Translations under genes and position numbers: made by a program
The notes under the pieces: generated by a model
Told to the model about the DNA's origin: nothing
The model's database searches: none
What the model saw: only the letters and a program-made list of their open reading frames with translations
Origin: Xanthobacteraceae bacterium
Lineage (GTDB): Bacteria; Pseudomonadota; Alphaproteobacteria; Rhizobiales; Xanthobacteraceae
Reading direction: 5' to 3'
DNA length: 64,000 nt
NCBI GenBank assembly: GCA_009694215.1
Contig: SHVN01000002.1
Span: 1-64,000, forward strand
In this document: positions 18,545-27,212 of the stretch, in pieces
Numbering within the stretch: the first letter of the stretch is position 1
How the letters are laid out: the number at the start of each line of letters is the position of its first letter

Positions 18545-19741
18545 TTACTGAAGCTGCGCCCGCACCCATTCGATTTCGCGCGAGACGTAATCGACGATGT
18601 CGCCTGTCTTGAGATGATCCGGCAGCACGTCCCAGGTGTAGGTCTCGATCTCGAGCTGACGCGACAGCGGCTTTTTCTTGTGGAACTTCAGTGCGTCCTC
18701 GATGGCAAAGCGCGTGGTGCCGAACTCGCCGAGGTCGTCGAGGAACACCGGGACGTGGAAATGCGTACGCCATTCGCGCGGGCCCGGGTCGGTCTCCCAG
18801 GCCTTGAAGGCGTCTTCGAGATTGAGGAAGCGGTTGAGTTTGCCGTCCTTCTTCTCGACGGTCTGGGTGAGATAGATGGTCTTGGCGTAGCGTCGGAGCG
18901 TGTCGACATTTTTCTGAGTCACGTTTGGAATCCGCAAGGCTGCGGCTTCCTGCAGCTTGAAGATCGGAATGCCGGCGTCAACGAGCTTCTGCAGCGACAC
19001 GGCGATGTCCTCGTACACCACCGCCTGATGGCAGATGTCGAACACGGTGCCGATGAATCGGCGCTGCGCGACGATCGCCTCGGAGATCGGCAGGCCGGAG
19101 AACTTCGCCAACATCTCGGCGGATTTTCCGGTGTAGAGATGGTTGGTGAAGTAATCGACCGTTTCTTCGGTGGTCTCCAGGAAGCAGAATGGCTCGGGTT
19201 CGAGCGCGAGCGTCACGGTGCGGCCGGTGCGCTTTTCGAGGTCGATCAGCCGGGCCGCTACCCGCATGACGTGCTCGGTGTAGCTGTCGATCACGGCCTT
19301 GCCGGTGACGTTGGGCTTGAAGCCCAAAGGTGCGCTCTGGATCGACGGCGAAATTCCCATTGGCACCACGTCGGCGAGAATTTCCGCGACGTTCATGGTG
19401 TATTGCGTGCGTTCTTCCGAGCGCCAGTCCGGCTCGTAGACCTGCTCCTTGACGATCTGGTTCTTGAACGGCCCATAGGGGAAGGCATTGACGGTGTAGA
19501 GATACATGTTGTTGTCGGCGAGGAAGCTTTTCAGCTTGTCGCGCTCGGGCTTGCTCTTTACCAGCGTCGAGGCCGAGGAATTCGACAGCCGCAGTGATAC
19601 CCCGAACGGCGCGGTGGGGCAGACTCGCTTCTGCACCTGCGGCACGTAGGTGGTGAGCGAGGTCCACATGTCTTCCCAGGTGTCGCCGGGATGCACGAGC
19701 GTCGAATAGGTCAGGTGGCCGAGGCCGTTGCCGAGGTCCAT
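18545..19741 (-). CDS. EboE-like TIM-barrel protein (sugar-isomerase fold)
   Basis: This 398-aa protein looks like the EboE ('metabolite traffic') family. It opens with LGNGLGHLTYSTLVHPGDTW, continues with PFGVSLRLSNSS and VNAFPYGPFKNQIVKEQVY, and has ALEPEPFCFLE and a later His/Asp set (VFDICHQAVV, HFHVPVFLDDLG). The set suits metal binding in an AP-endonuclease-2/xylose-isomerase-like barrel. In the known ebo operons of cyanobacteria and other phyla the neighbours are a prenyltransferase, EboA, EboB and EboD. None of these is here. It instead sits among a Gfo/Idh/MocA enzyme, a dehydrogenase and an aminotransferase, which suggests an isomerase or lyase in a catabolic route. Confidence 0.8.
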   Translation of the reverse strand: MDLGNGLGHLTYSTLVHPGDTWEDMWTSLTTYVPQVQKRVCPTAPFGVSLRLSNSSASTLVKSKPERDKLKSFLADNNMYLYTVNAFPYGPFKNQIVKEQVYEPDWRSEERTQYTMNVAEILADVVPMGISPSIQSAPLGFKPNVTGKAVIDSYTEHVMRVAARLIDLEKRTGRTVTLALEPEPFCFLETTEETVDYFTNHLYTGKSAEMLAKFSGLPISEAIVAQRRFIGTVFDICHQAVVYEDIAVSLQKLVDAGIPIFKLQEAAALRIPNVTQKNVDTLRRYAKTIYLTQTVEKKDGKLNRFLNLEDAFKAWETDPGPREWRTHFHVPVFLDDLGEFGTTRFAIEDALKFHKKKPLSRQLEIETYTWDVLPDHLKTGDIVDYVSREIEWVRAQLQ

Positions 19742-19759
19742 TGCTGCTTGTTCTCTCTG

Positions 19760-20785
19760 TTACGAAATCTTTTCGACCTGGCCGCTTCTGGCGGAGCGGA
19801 TGATGGCTTCGCTGGCCGACGCGCCGTGCACGATCTGCTCGGGCGTGATCGGGAAGGTCGCGCCGCCTTCGGCCGCGCGGGCGAAGGATTCGAAGCAGGT
19901 GCGGATGATATCGAGCTTCTCGGCCTCCCACACCTCCAGCGGCCCTTTGATCGGCTGGAACTTGCAGGCGCCGAACAGCCGCGTCCGCCGTTCCTCCGAG
20001 GAGGCGCCGGCGACATGGGTGACGCCTTCGAGCCGATGCCAGCCCTTGGAGCCAAACACCTGAATGCTGAAGCCTGGCCCGGTGGTTGTGACGGTGCCGA
20101 GATAGCCCGACATGCCGACCTTCATGCGGAATAGCATGGAACTCGTATCGTCGGTCTCGCCTTGCAGGACCCGCGCGAAGCTCTGGCAATAGACCTGATC
20201 GAACTCGCCGCAGAGATCGATCATGGCGTCGACCGCGTGCACCCCGAGCGGCGCGAGGCCGCCGACCGGGGCTTCCGTCTTTATGGCGCGCCATGCGGTC
20301 GGTTTCAGCAGCAGCGCGTTTGGAAACGTCATGTTGCATTCGACGTGCTGGATCACGCCAAGCTCGCCCGCCTTTATCCGCTCGCGCAGCTTCGTCATCT
20401 CCGGATGGAAACGGCGGTTATATCCGACGCCGATCGTGCGTCCGGCCTTACGCATGGCGGCGACTGCAGTTTCGGCCTCGAGCCTGGAGAACGTGAACGG
20501 CTTTTCGCAGAACACATGTTTGCCGGCGGCGGCTGCTGCCACGATCTGCTGCATGTGCCCCGAGGGCGGCGTTGCCAGCACTACCGCGTTGACCTTTGGA
20601 TCGGCGAGGATTGCCTCGTAGCTGTCCGCGAGGCGGAGCGAGTATTGCTTGGCGAAGGCCTCGACGTCCGGCGAGACCGTGCGCGTCTGCAGGGAGACGA
20701 AGCGCATGACGTCGCTGCCCTCGGCGAGCGATTCCACCAGCGTCTTGCCCCACCAGCCCAGACCCACGATGGCGGCGTTGATCAT
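19760..20785 (-). CDS. Gfo/Idh/MocA family oxidoreductase
   Basis: This 341-aa enzyme oxidises or reduces polyols, sugars or cyclic alcohols with NAD(P). The Rossmann motif is IVGLGWWGKTLV, and the family marker is GKHVFCEKPFTFSR, with the Lys-Pro pair that contacts substrate and nicotinamide. A catalytic His is plausible in PLGVHAVDAMIDLCG. The ATG at 20785 is preferred to the in-frame GTG at 20791 because gagag sits 7 bases before it. It is the third gene of the seven-gene operon, 41 bases after the DoxX gene and 18 before the EboE-like gene. Confidence 0.9.
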   Translation of the reverse strand: MINAAIVGLGWWGKTLVESLAEGSDVMRFVSLQTRTVSPDVEAFAKQYSLRLADSYEAILADPKVNAVVLATPPSGHMQQIVAAAAAGKHVFCEKPFTFSRLEAETAVAAMRKAGRTIGVGYNRRFHPEMTKLRERIKAGELGVIQHVECNMTFPNALLLKPTAWRAIKTEAPVGGLAPLGVHAVDAMIDLCGEFDQVYCQSFARVLQGETDDTSSMLFRMKVGMSGYLGTVTTTGPGFSIQVFGSKGWHRLEGVTHVAGASSEERRTRLFGACKFQPIKGPLEVWEAEKLDIIRTCFESFARAAEGGATFPITPEQIVHGASASEAIIRSARSGQVEKIS

Positions 20786-20826
20786 GTTCACACTCTCAAC
20801 TGGTCGCGTTTTCTATTCAGGCCGGG

Positions 20827-21204
20827 CTATTTGGGCCACGTCAGCATGGCGAGGGCGATGCAAGCCAGCATCCAGAACACGCAATACTCGATGCCGCCGA
20901 TCACCCAGATCCACTTCTTGGTGACCTTGTAGGTCGCGGCACCGGCGACCAGGAGATGGAACGCGGCGATGGCTGCGACGTAAGGCGTGTAGATGTTGAA
21001 GATGAGCCCGATCGCCAGGAAGGTCTCGATGGTGCCGGCGATATACATCCAGGTCGCCGGCGGATTGAACTTGGCGGCGACGAAGAAGCCCAGCGTGGCG
21101 GGCTCGGTGAACTTGCCGACGATATGCGGGATGAAGAACAAACCGCAGATCAGGCGCAGCAGCACGATCCCGTTGAGCAAGTTGAATTTGTCAGCCCACG
21201 ACAT
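20827..21204 (-). CDS. DoxX family membrane protein
   Basis: This 125-aa protein has four predicted membrane helices and the DoxX pattern: GIVLLRLICGLFFIPH in helix 1, a GTIETFLAIGLIFN segment, and a Trp-rich last helix. DoxX proteins lie in the inner membrane near redox enzymes or thiosulfate:quinone oxidoreductase. Their role is poorly defined. It is the second gene of the operon headed by the SnoaL-like gene, and it could pass electrons from the pathway's dehydrogenases to quinone, though this is speculative. Confidence 0.8.
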   Translation of the reverse strand: MSWADKFNLLNGIVLLRLICGLFFIPHIVGKFTEPATLGFFVAAKFNPPATWMYIAGTIETFLAIGLIFNIYTPYVAAIAAFHLLVAGAATYKVTKKWIWVIGGIEYCVFWMLACIALAMLTWPK

Positions 21205-21285
21205 GCTTTCCCCCCGTGGCGTGATTGTCGGTTTATTTCAAAGGATTGTGTGGGACGGCGCAAGAGTGCGGGGCGGTTGACCGGC

Positions 21286-21897
21286 TCACCATCCAATCTT
21301 CTTGCCGCCCTTGAGCCAGCTCGCGCCCAAGGCATAGAGCTTGTCGGTTTCCGGGCCGTCGACCCCCGGCATGTCCTCCTTCACCTTGTAGCCGACCTTG
21401 GTCTGGAGGTAGGCAAGGTGACGGTAGCCTTCGGGGAAGCGCGCCAGGAGCTTCGGGTCGAGCTTGGGCGCCTGCGTCGGATCGACCGGGACGATGCTGT
21501 CCTTCTCGTAGGTCAGGCGGCGCCACACCAGGCCCCATTGGCCCTTGCGCTTCTCCAGGAAGTCGTAGAACCGGCCGATGCAGAGTACGTCGCACATCAC
21601 GCCCTCCACCTCGGCGCGCTGCGAGATCGACATCTTCGTCTGGGCGATGGCGCGCTTGCCCTTGATGTCGATCGAGGAGCCGCCGAGGAAGTGATAGATG
21701 CGCACGCCCTTGGCGTAGCCCTTCAGGTTGGCTGCGATAAATTCCTCGTAGGTGCCCTGAAACCAGGTCGCCCACATCCGCCCTTCCGGGTGCCAGACGG
21801 TCCGGAAGCGGTCCCACTGAAAGCTGTCGCGCCACACCGCCCAGTTCTCGATCAACTCGCGGATGGCGAGCTTGTCCTGTATCTGACTGACCGGCAT
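21286..21897 (-). CDS. SnoaL-like/NTF2-fold protein
   Basis: This 203-aa protein is of the NTF2-like superfamily, used by scytalone dehydratase, ring-hydroxylating dioxygenase beta subunits and SnoaL cyclases. The N-terminal helix pattern DKLAIRELIENWAVWRDSFQW is typical, and the segment ends in a beta-rich domain. The ATG at 21897 follows gggagggaagga directly and is preferred to the track start at 21957. It heads the seven-gene operon and is divergent from the SDR gene across 80 bases, which must hold both promoters. A dehydratase-type role is one guess; ring-dioxygenase beta subunit is less likely without an alpha subunit. Confidence 0.75.
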   Translation of the reverse strand: MPVSQIQDKLAIRELIENWAVWRDSFQWDRFRTVWHPEGRMWATWFQGTYEEFIAANLKGYAKGVRIYHFLGGSSIDIKGKRAIAQTKMSISQRAEVEGVMCDVLCIGRFYDFLEKRKGQWGLVWRRLTYEKDSIVPVDPTQAPKLDPKLLARFPEGYRHLAYLQTKVGYKVKEDMPGVDGPETDKLYALGASWLKGGKKIGW

Positions 21898-21977
21898 TCC
21901 TTCCCTCCCACGGCCTGCTGGCGCCGGCCATCCCGCTGCTCTAGCCTTTGCCAACATTAAGCACAGCCGAGGGTGGT

Positions 21978-22742
21978 ATGGCGAGACTTGAGGGACGCAC
22001 CGCGATCGTGACCGGAGGCGCGGTGGGCATTGGGCAGCATTATTCGCGGGCGCTTGCGGCCGAAGGCGCGCAGGTGATGATCGCCGACATCAAGGACGGC
22101 TCCGGCCTCGCGGCCGAGATCGCCGCCAAGCACGGCCTCAACTCCACTGACAGCATGACGTTCGACGTCAGCGACGAGGCGCAATGCAAGGCGCTGGTGG
22201 CGAAGACCATCGAGCGCTTCGGCAAGATCGACATTCTCATCAACAACGCCGCGCTCTACGCGCCGCTGCCGACGCTCAAGGTCACCGAGATGGACGTCGA
22301 TCTCTGGGACAAGGTGATGGCGATCAACATCCGGGGACCGTTCCTGATGGTGAAGCACGTCGCCCCGCACATGATTGCGAAAAAATACGGCAAGATCGTC
22401 AACATCGGCTCGGGCACGGTCGCGCGCGGCATCCCCGACTTCTCGCACTACGTCACCTCGAAGGGCGCAGTGACGGCGTTCACCCGCTGCATGTCGCGGG
22501 AACTAGGCGGGCACGGCATCTGCGTCAACACGCTGGCGCCGGGTTACACTTTGTCCGACACCGGACTTACCAACACCGTGCATGTCGAACAGTCGAAGGC
22601 CGCCGCGGTGGCGCGCCGTGCGCTCAAGCGCGACCAGTACCCGGAGGACCTCCTGGGAAGCCTGATTTATCTTTGTTCCAGCGACAGCGACTTCATGACC
22701 GGCCAGCTTCTGGCGGTCGATGGCGGCTCGAACAACACCTGA
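21978..22742 (+). CDS. Short-chain dehydrogenase/reductase (SDR)
   Basis: This 254-aa classical SDR has the cofactor motif TGGAVGIGQ (about 13-21), the structural NNAA motif, Ser in NIGSGT, and the catalytic YVTSK pair (Y about 157, K about 161). It ends with the usual MTGQLLAVDGGSNNT. Asp in IADIKDG after strand 2 favours NAD(H). The ATG at 21978 is chosen over the track's 21948 because it follows gagggtggt. It is divergent from the SnoaL-like operon and 182 bases before the gentisate-dioxygenase-like gene on the same strand. Confidence 0.92.
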   Translation: MARLEGRTAIVTGGAVGIGQHYSRALAAEGAQVMIADIKDGSGLAAEIAAKHGLNSTDSMTFDVSDEAQCKALVAKTIERFGKIDILINNAALYAPLPTLKVTEMDVDLWDKVMAINIRGPFLMVKHVAPHMIAKKYGKIVNIGSGTVARGIPDFSHYVTSKGAVTAFTRCMSRELGGHGICVNTLAPGYTLSDTGLTNTVHVEQSKAAAVARRALKRDQYPEDLLGSLIYLCSSDSDFMTGQLLAVDGGSNNT

Positions 22743-22924
22743 TTCGCTGTATTCGCCGTGGAACGGGCAGCCGCGGCGGCCAACCCCGGCGGCAAGCCCC
22801 GCAAATCGCGAATACCGCCTGCGGCAGCCGTGCGGCTACCAATTTGCCGGAAAATCGCTATGTAGAGGGCAACGCAAGCGAATTTGCCCTTTCTGAAAGG
22901 GCCCGGAATTCCAAGGAGATTACG

Positions 22925-23980
22925 ATGTCCGTCGCTGCCACCGTCGATCCCAAGCACAACGTGCAGGGCAACCGTCAGGCCTATTACGACAAGATCAGCA
23001 AGAAGGACATGGCCCCGCTCTGGGAGGTGCTCCGCCATGTCGTCACCAAGGAACCGAAATCGAAGTGCGCTCCGAACCTCTGGAAGTACGACGACGTCAA
23101 GAAGCTGATGCTGGAGGCGGGCGACGTGATTTCCGCCGACGAGGCCGAGCGCCGCGTGCTGGTGCTGGAGAACCCCGCGATGCGCGGCCAGTCGCGCATC
23201 ACCAACAGCCTGTTCGCGGGCGTGCAGCTCATCATGCCGGGCGAGATCGCCGAGGCGCACAAGCACGTCTCGTCGGCAATCCGCTTTGTGCTCGAAGGCG
23301 AGGGTGCGTACACCGCGGTCGAGGGCGAGAAGGCCAACATGTCGCGCGGCGACTTCATCTTGACGCCGAACTGGGCGCCGCACGACCACGGCAATCCCGG
23401 CAAGCAGCCGGTGATTTGGCTCGACGTGCTCGACATGCCGACGGTCAACCACTTCGAGACGTCGTTCATGGAGCACTTCGACGAGAAGGCGCAGAACACC
23501 GACCGCCAGGACGGCGACTCGCTGGAGCGTTATGGCTCGGGCGTGCTGCCGGACGGCTCGATGGACACGTTCAGCAAGCGCAGCCCGGTCATCAACTACA
23601 CCTATGCCCGGACCAAGCCGATTGTGGAGCGGCTGAAGAAGGCCGGCGACATCGACCCGCGCCACGGCGCCCGCGTGCGTTATTCGAATCCGGTCACCGG
23701 CGGCCACGTGATGCAGACCATGGGCGCCTACCTGGCGCTGTTCCCGAAGGGCTTCAAGGGCCAGGACTACCGCTCGACCGACAGCACCATCTTCGTCTGC
23801 GTCGAGGGCCACGGCACCACCAAGGTTGGCGACAAGGTGCTGGAGTGGGGTCCGAACGACGTGTTCGTGGTGCCGTCATGGCACCGCTATTCGCACAACG
23901 TCAAAGACGAGGCGGTTCTGTTCTCGATCTCCGACAGGCCGGCGCAGGAAGCGCTCGGCATCTGGCGCGAGGGGCAGTAG
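22925..23980 (+). CDS. Gentisate 1,2-dioxygenase-like bicupin
   Basis: This 351-aa two-cupin protein resembles gentisate/1-hydroxy-2-naphthoate/salicylate dioxygenases, which open aromatic rings with Fe(II) and O2. The first cupin carries the metal set in EIAEAHKHVSSAIRFVLEG (His, His, with WAPHDHGN later). The second cupin around FVCVEGHGTTKVGDK and PSWHRYSHN is incomplete. The ATG at 22925 follows a perfect aaggag 6 bases away. The longer track ORF to 22184 reads through the SDR and is not real. A strong terminator follows. Ring-cleavage activity on an unknown phenolic acid is a reasonable but untested reading. Confidence 0.88.
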   Translation: MSVAATVDPKHNVQGNRQAYYDKISKKDMAPLWEVLRHVVTKEPKSKCAPNLWKYDDVKKLMLEAGDVISADEAERRVLVLENPAMRGQSRITNSLFAGVQLIMPGEIAEAHKHVSSAIRFVLEGEGAYTAVEGEKANMSRGDFILTPNWAPHDHGNPGKQPVIWLDVLDMPTVNHFETSFMEHFDEKAQNTDRQDGDSLERYGSGVLPDGSMDTFSKRSPVINYTYARTKPIVERLKKAGDIDPRHGARVRYSNPVTGGHVMQTMGAYLALFPKGFKGQDYRSTDSTIFVCVEGHGTTKVGDKVLEWGPNDVFVVPSWHRYSHNVKDEAVLFSISDRPAQEALGIWREGQ

Positions 23981-24009
23981 GTCTCGGCTGTCTCGACCGG
24001 ATTGAATTG

Positions 24010-24038
24010 ATGCCCCGCCGAAAGGCGGGGCATTTGCT
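24010..24038. terminator. Rho-independent terminator between convergent genes
   Basis: A perfect 10-bp stem ATGCCCCGCC/GGCGGGGCAT with loop GAAA, followed by ttgctt, sits between the bicupin gene and the end of the convergent TRAP permease. Confidence 0.85.
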
Positions 24039-26194
24039 TATGCCGTTGCGGCGGCGGCGGCTCTTCGCCGCCGGCGCCGCAGGTGATCGACCAGCAGAAG
24101 CACGATCCCGGCGCCGATACCGATGAAGTTGATCGTGTGGCCGCCGGTGAAGCTCTCCGGCGGCAGCGCGATGGGCAGCGCGACGAAGCCGTAAACCAGC
24201 CGCATCGGAAAGGACAGCGGCGCGAGCGCGAAGCCGACGATCCCCGCCGTGCCGACGAACAGCGCGAACAGGATGCGCACGACGTTCCATACGATCAGGT
24301 AGCTCGGGCCGTCCATCAGCAGGCTCGGGGTGAGCACGAACAGGAATGGCAGGATAAATGTGCTCCAGCCGACCACGCAGGCGACCCATCCGGTGGTCCA
24401 GCCGTCGGTGCGCGCGATGTTGGCCGCGGCATAGGCCGCGAAGGCCACCGGCGGCGTGATCATCGACAGCATGCCGTTGTACATGACGAACATGTGCGCG
24501 GCCATCGGCGTGACACCGAGCTTGATCAATGCGGGTGCGAGCAGCGTCGCCGTCAGGATGTAGACGCTCACCGTCGGCAGGCCGATGCCGAGCACGAAGG
24601 CGAGGACTGCGATCAGCAGCAACAGCAGGAACACGTTTTCGCCGGACAGTGACAGGAGCTGCATCGTCATGCCGAAGGCCAGCCCGGAGATGCTCATGAT
24701 CCCGACCATGATGCCGGCAGCGGCGCCGATCAGGATGATGTCGAGCGACACGCGCCCGGACTCGATGACTGCGACCGCGATCTGCTTCAGCGACACGCGA
24801 TTGCTGCGGTAGCCGAAAATGAGCGCGAACACGATCAGGATGCCGGTGGCTGCGACCGCGGCCTTCTCCGGCGTCAGCAGCAGTACCTCCGGATAGATCA
24901 GCGCGACGACGAGAAAAACGATTGGCACCAGGAAGTGCCAGCCCGACGTGAGCACGCTTGAAAGCGACGGTATTTCCGCGGAGTCGACGCCGCCGATGCC
25001 GTGCTTGGCGGCCTCCAGATCGACGTGGATGAACAGGCAGGCGTAATAGAGGAGCGCCGGAATGGCGGCGGCGATGCAGACCGCGCCGTAGGAGACCTGT
25101 AAAAACTCCGCCATGATGAAGGCTGCGGCGCCCATCACCGGCGGCATGAGCTGGCCGCCGGTCGAGCCGACCGCCTCGATCGCGCCGGCGCGGTGCGGCG
25201 AGAATCCCGACTTGATCATGGCGGGAATGGTGACCTGGCCGACGGCGAGCACGTTCGAAACGGCGCTGCCGGAGATCATGCCGAACAGCGCCGAGCCGAC
25301 CACCGCGATCTTGGCTGCGCCGCCGCGGAACCTCCACATCGCCGACATGGCGAGGTCGGAGAAGAAATCCGCGCCGCCGGTGCGCGCCAGCACCTGGCCC
25401 AGGATGGTGTAGGGGATGACGATCAGCACCGCGACCTGGAGGATGTTGCCGATCATGCCGTTCACGTCGAGGCCGACATAGGCGACCATGCGCTCGGGGC
25501 TGACCCAGCGGGTCTGGAAATCGCCGCCCAGGAAAGGGCTCACATAGACGTAGGCGGCGATCGCCAGGATGATCGCGACGAAGCCCCAGCCGGAGATGCG
25601 CCGGCTCGCATCCAGCACCAGGAAGGTCAGGATCGCGCTTCCGACGACGCCCTCGACCGGCAGCATCGCCAGCTCATAGGTCAGCGCCTCGTAGCGGACC
25701 GTGATGTAGCCCGTGAGCAGCAGCGAAACCGCGGCGCAGAGCCAGTCGAACCAGCGCGCATAGGCTGCCCGGCTGGCGGTGAAGGTCCACACCAGCGTGA
25801 CGGCAAGGGCGCCGACCACCGGCCATGCGATGTCGCCCCGCGCGGTGTAGCGATAGATGAGGTAGATGACGATGACGCCCGCCGCGGTCACGCCGCCCTG
25901 GTCGATGGCGCTCGGTTGACGCGATGTCTCGGCGACGAAGGCGAGGGCGAGCGTGAGGCCCAGCGTTATCGCCAGGAGTTGCTCGGTGTAGAGCGATACG
26001 TTGAAGACTTGCCGCGGAACGTCCAGCACCCAGAGCACAACGCAGGCCACCAGCAGCGCCTGGAGAACGTTGGCCGCCAGCACTGTCATCTTCGACGATT
26101 CGGAGGCGAACTCCTCCGTGCTGGCAATGAATCGCTCCTCCGACGCGGCTGTAATGTGCGGTGTCGCGCCGGAGGGGGTGCGGTCGTCGTTCAC
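24038..26194 (-). CDS. TRAP transporter permease, fused DctQM (TAXI-type)
   Basis: This 718-aa protein is the single-chain permease of TAXI-type TRAP transporters. An N-terminal small-permease-like part (about 25-170) is joined to a DctM-like part (about 210-680) with GSTGGQLMPPVMGAAAFIMAEF and a second GLPTVSVYILTATLLAPALI repeat. More than 15 hydrophobic helices are visible. It follows the three TAXI binding-protein genes on the same strand by 15 bases, so the four genes form one operon. TAXI systems import dicarboxylates or amino acids by a proton or sodium gradient. The ligand is unknown. Confidence 0.92.
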   Translation of the reverse strand: MNDDRTPSGATPHITAASEERFIASTEEFASESSKMTVLAANVLQALLVACVVLWVLDVPRQVFNVSLYTEQLLAITLGLTLALAFVAETSRQPSAIDQGGVTAAGVIVIYLIYRYTARGDIAWPVVGALAVTLVWTFTASRAAYARWFDWLCAAVSLLLTGYITVRYEALTYELAMLPVEGVVGSAILTFLVLDASRRISGWGFVAIILAIAAYVYVSPFLGGDFQTRWVSPERMVAYVGLDVNGMIGNILQVAVLIVIPYTILGQVLARTGGADFFSDLAMSAMWRFRGGAAKIAVVGSALFGMISGSAVSNVLAVGQVTIPAMIKSGFSPHRAGAIEAVGSTGGQLMPPVMGAAAFIMAEFLQVSYGAVCIAAAIPALLYYACLFIHVDLEAAKHGIGGVDSAEIPSLSSVLTSGWHFLVPIVFLVVALIYPEVLLLTPEKAAVAATGILIVFALIFGYRSNRVSLKQIAVAVIESGRVSLDIILIGAAAGIMVGIMSISGLAFGMTMQLLSLSGENVFLLLLLIAVLAFVLGIGLPTVSVYILTATLLAPALIKLGVTPMAAHMFVMYNGMLSMITPPVAFAAYAAANIARTDGWTTGWVACVVGWSTFILPFLFVLTPSLLMDGPSYLIVWNVVRILFALFVGTAGIVGFALAPLSFPMRLVYGFVALPIALPPESFTGGHTINFIGIGAGIVLLLVDHLRRRRRRAAAAATA

Positions 26195-26209
26195 TCGAAT
26201 GCCTGTTCC

Positions 26210-27175
26210 CTAGTAGGCCTTGGCTTCGATCTTCTTATCCTGGAAGTATTTCAGCGCACCAGGATGATAGGTCATGGTGTGCTTGCGATGCATTGTATCC
26301 AGCGAGAAGTCGTTCATCGCCGGCGCCGTCGCCACCATGTCCGGCTTGTTGTTGGCCATCGTGTCGATGATCTTGGCGACGGTCTCATCCTTCATCTTGG
26401 AGTTGGTGAACAGGATGTAGTCCATGCTGTACACCTGCATCGCCTCGGAGACGCCGACGTAGGCCGGAATCGGCTTCACTTCGGTGAAGTAGCCGTAGGG
26501 AAAGATTTTGCGGCTCGCTTCGAGGTTGCCGCCGACCTTGACGGCGCGCACGCCGCCGACCGTGGCGTCGGCCTCGCGCACCTTCGGGCCGCCGAACGAG
26601 AACATGAACATGTCGTTGGCGCCGGCCATGAAATCGTCGCCGCCGCGCAGCACGTTGGGCACCATGACGGGTTTCACGTCGTTGAGGGTAAGATCCGCGG
26701 TCGCCAGCATCGCCAGCGTGTTCTTGTCGAGCGTCCGCATGGCGGAATAGCCAGCCGGCACGCGCTTGCCCTTGACGTCGGCCATGGTCACGATCCCGCT
26801 GTCCTTGCGGGTGAAGAAGCCGATGCGCAGCACGTAGATCGAGCCGATGATGCGCAGGTCGCTCTGCAGCTTGCCGGTCTCGATACCTTCGACCACCTCC
26901 AGCATGTTGGCCATGCCGAGATCGATCTCGCCCTTGGCGACCATGGGAATGAGCACCGACTCGCCGGCGGTGTTCTGTACGAGCGTGTTCAGCCCGCCCT
27001 TTTCCTTAAGTGTCTTGGCGATGGCAGACGCAACCGTATGCGCCAGCGTGCCCGGCTGCATGGTGGCGAGGCCGTAGGTCTGCGCCGACGCGGCTTTGCC
27101 GCCGAGAGTCATCGCCAAAGCCATCAAGGCAGCGATCAAGCCGCTGCGGGCGATCTTTCTAAATCCGTTACTCAT
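26210..27175 (-). CDS. TAXI family TRAP transporter solute-binding protein (copy 3)
   Basis: This 321-aa periplasmic binding protein has a signal peptide (about 1-29) and the TAXI pattern: TYGLATMQPGTLAHTVASAIAKTLKEKGG at the mature N-terminus, TAGESVLIPMVAKGEIDLGMAN, and the C-terminal YHPGALKYFQDKKI. The start at 27175 follows aggggga, and the track start at 27199 is too far upstream of the signal peptide. It is the last of three tandem paralogues and is followed by the permease. Confidence 0.9.
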   Translation of the reverse strand: MSNGFRKIARSGLIAALMALAMTLGGKAASAQTYGLATMQPGTLAHTVASAIAKTLKEKGGLNTLVQNTAGESVLIPMVAKGEIDLGMANMLEVVEGIETGKLQSDLRIIGSIYVLRIGFFTRKDSGIVTMADVKGKRVPAGYSAMRTLDKNTLAMLATADLTLNDVKPVMVPNVLRGGDDFMAGANDMFMFSFGGPKVREADATVGGVRAVKVGGNLEASRKIFPYGYFTEVKPIPAYVGVSEAMQVYSMDYILFTNSKMKDETVAKIIDTMANNKPDMVATAPAMNDFSLDTMHRKHTMTYHPGALKYFQDKKIEAKAY

Positions 27176-27212
27176 GGAATTTCCCCCTGGTTCACTCATT
27201 CAATCCGTTCGA

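Noticed and set aside
18194-19597. 467-aa plus-strand ORF opposite EboE-like gene
   Set aside because: Antisense reading of the EboE-like and dehydrogenase genes, both with family motifs.
18545-19741. A true ebo operon
   Set aside because: Only EboE is recognisable; EboA, EboB, EboD and the UbiA-like prenyltransferase are absent, so the name was not applied to the cluster.
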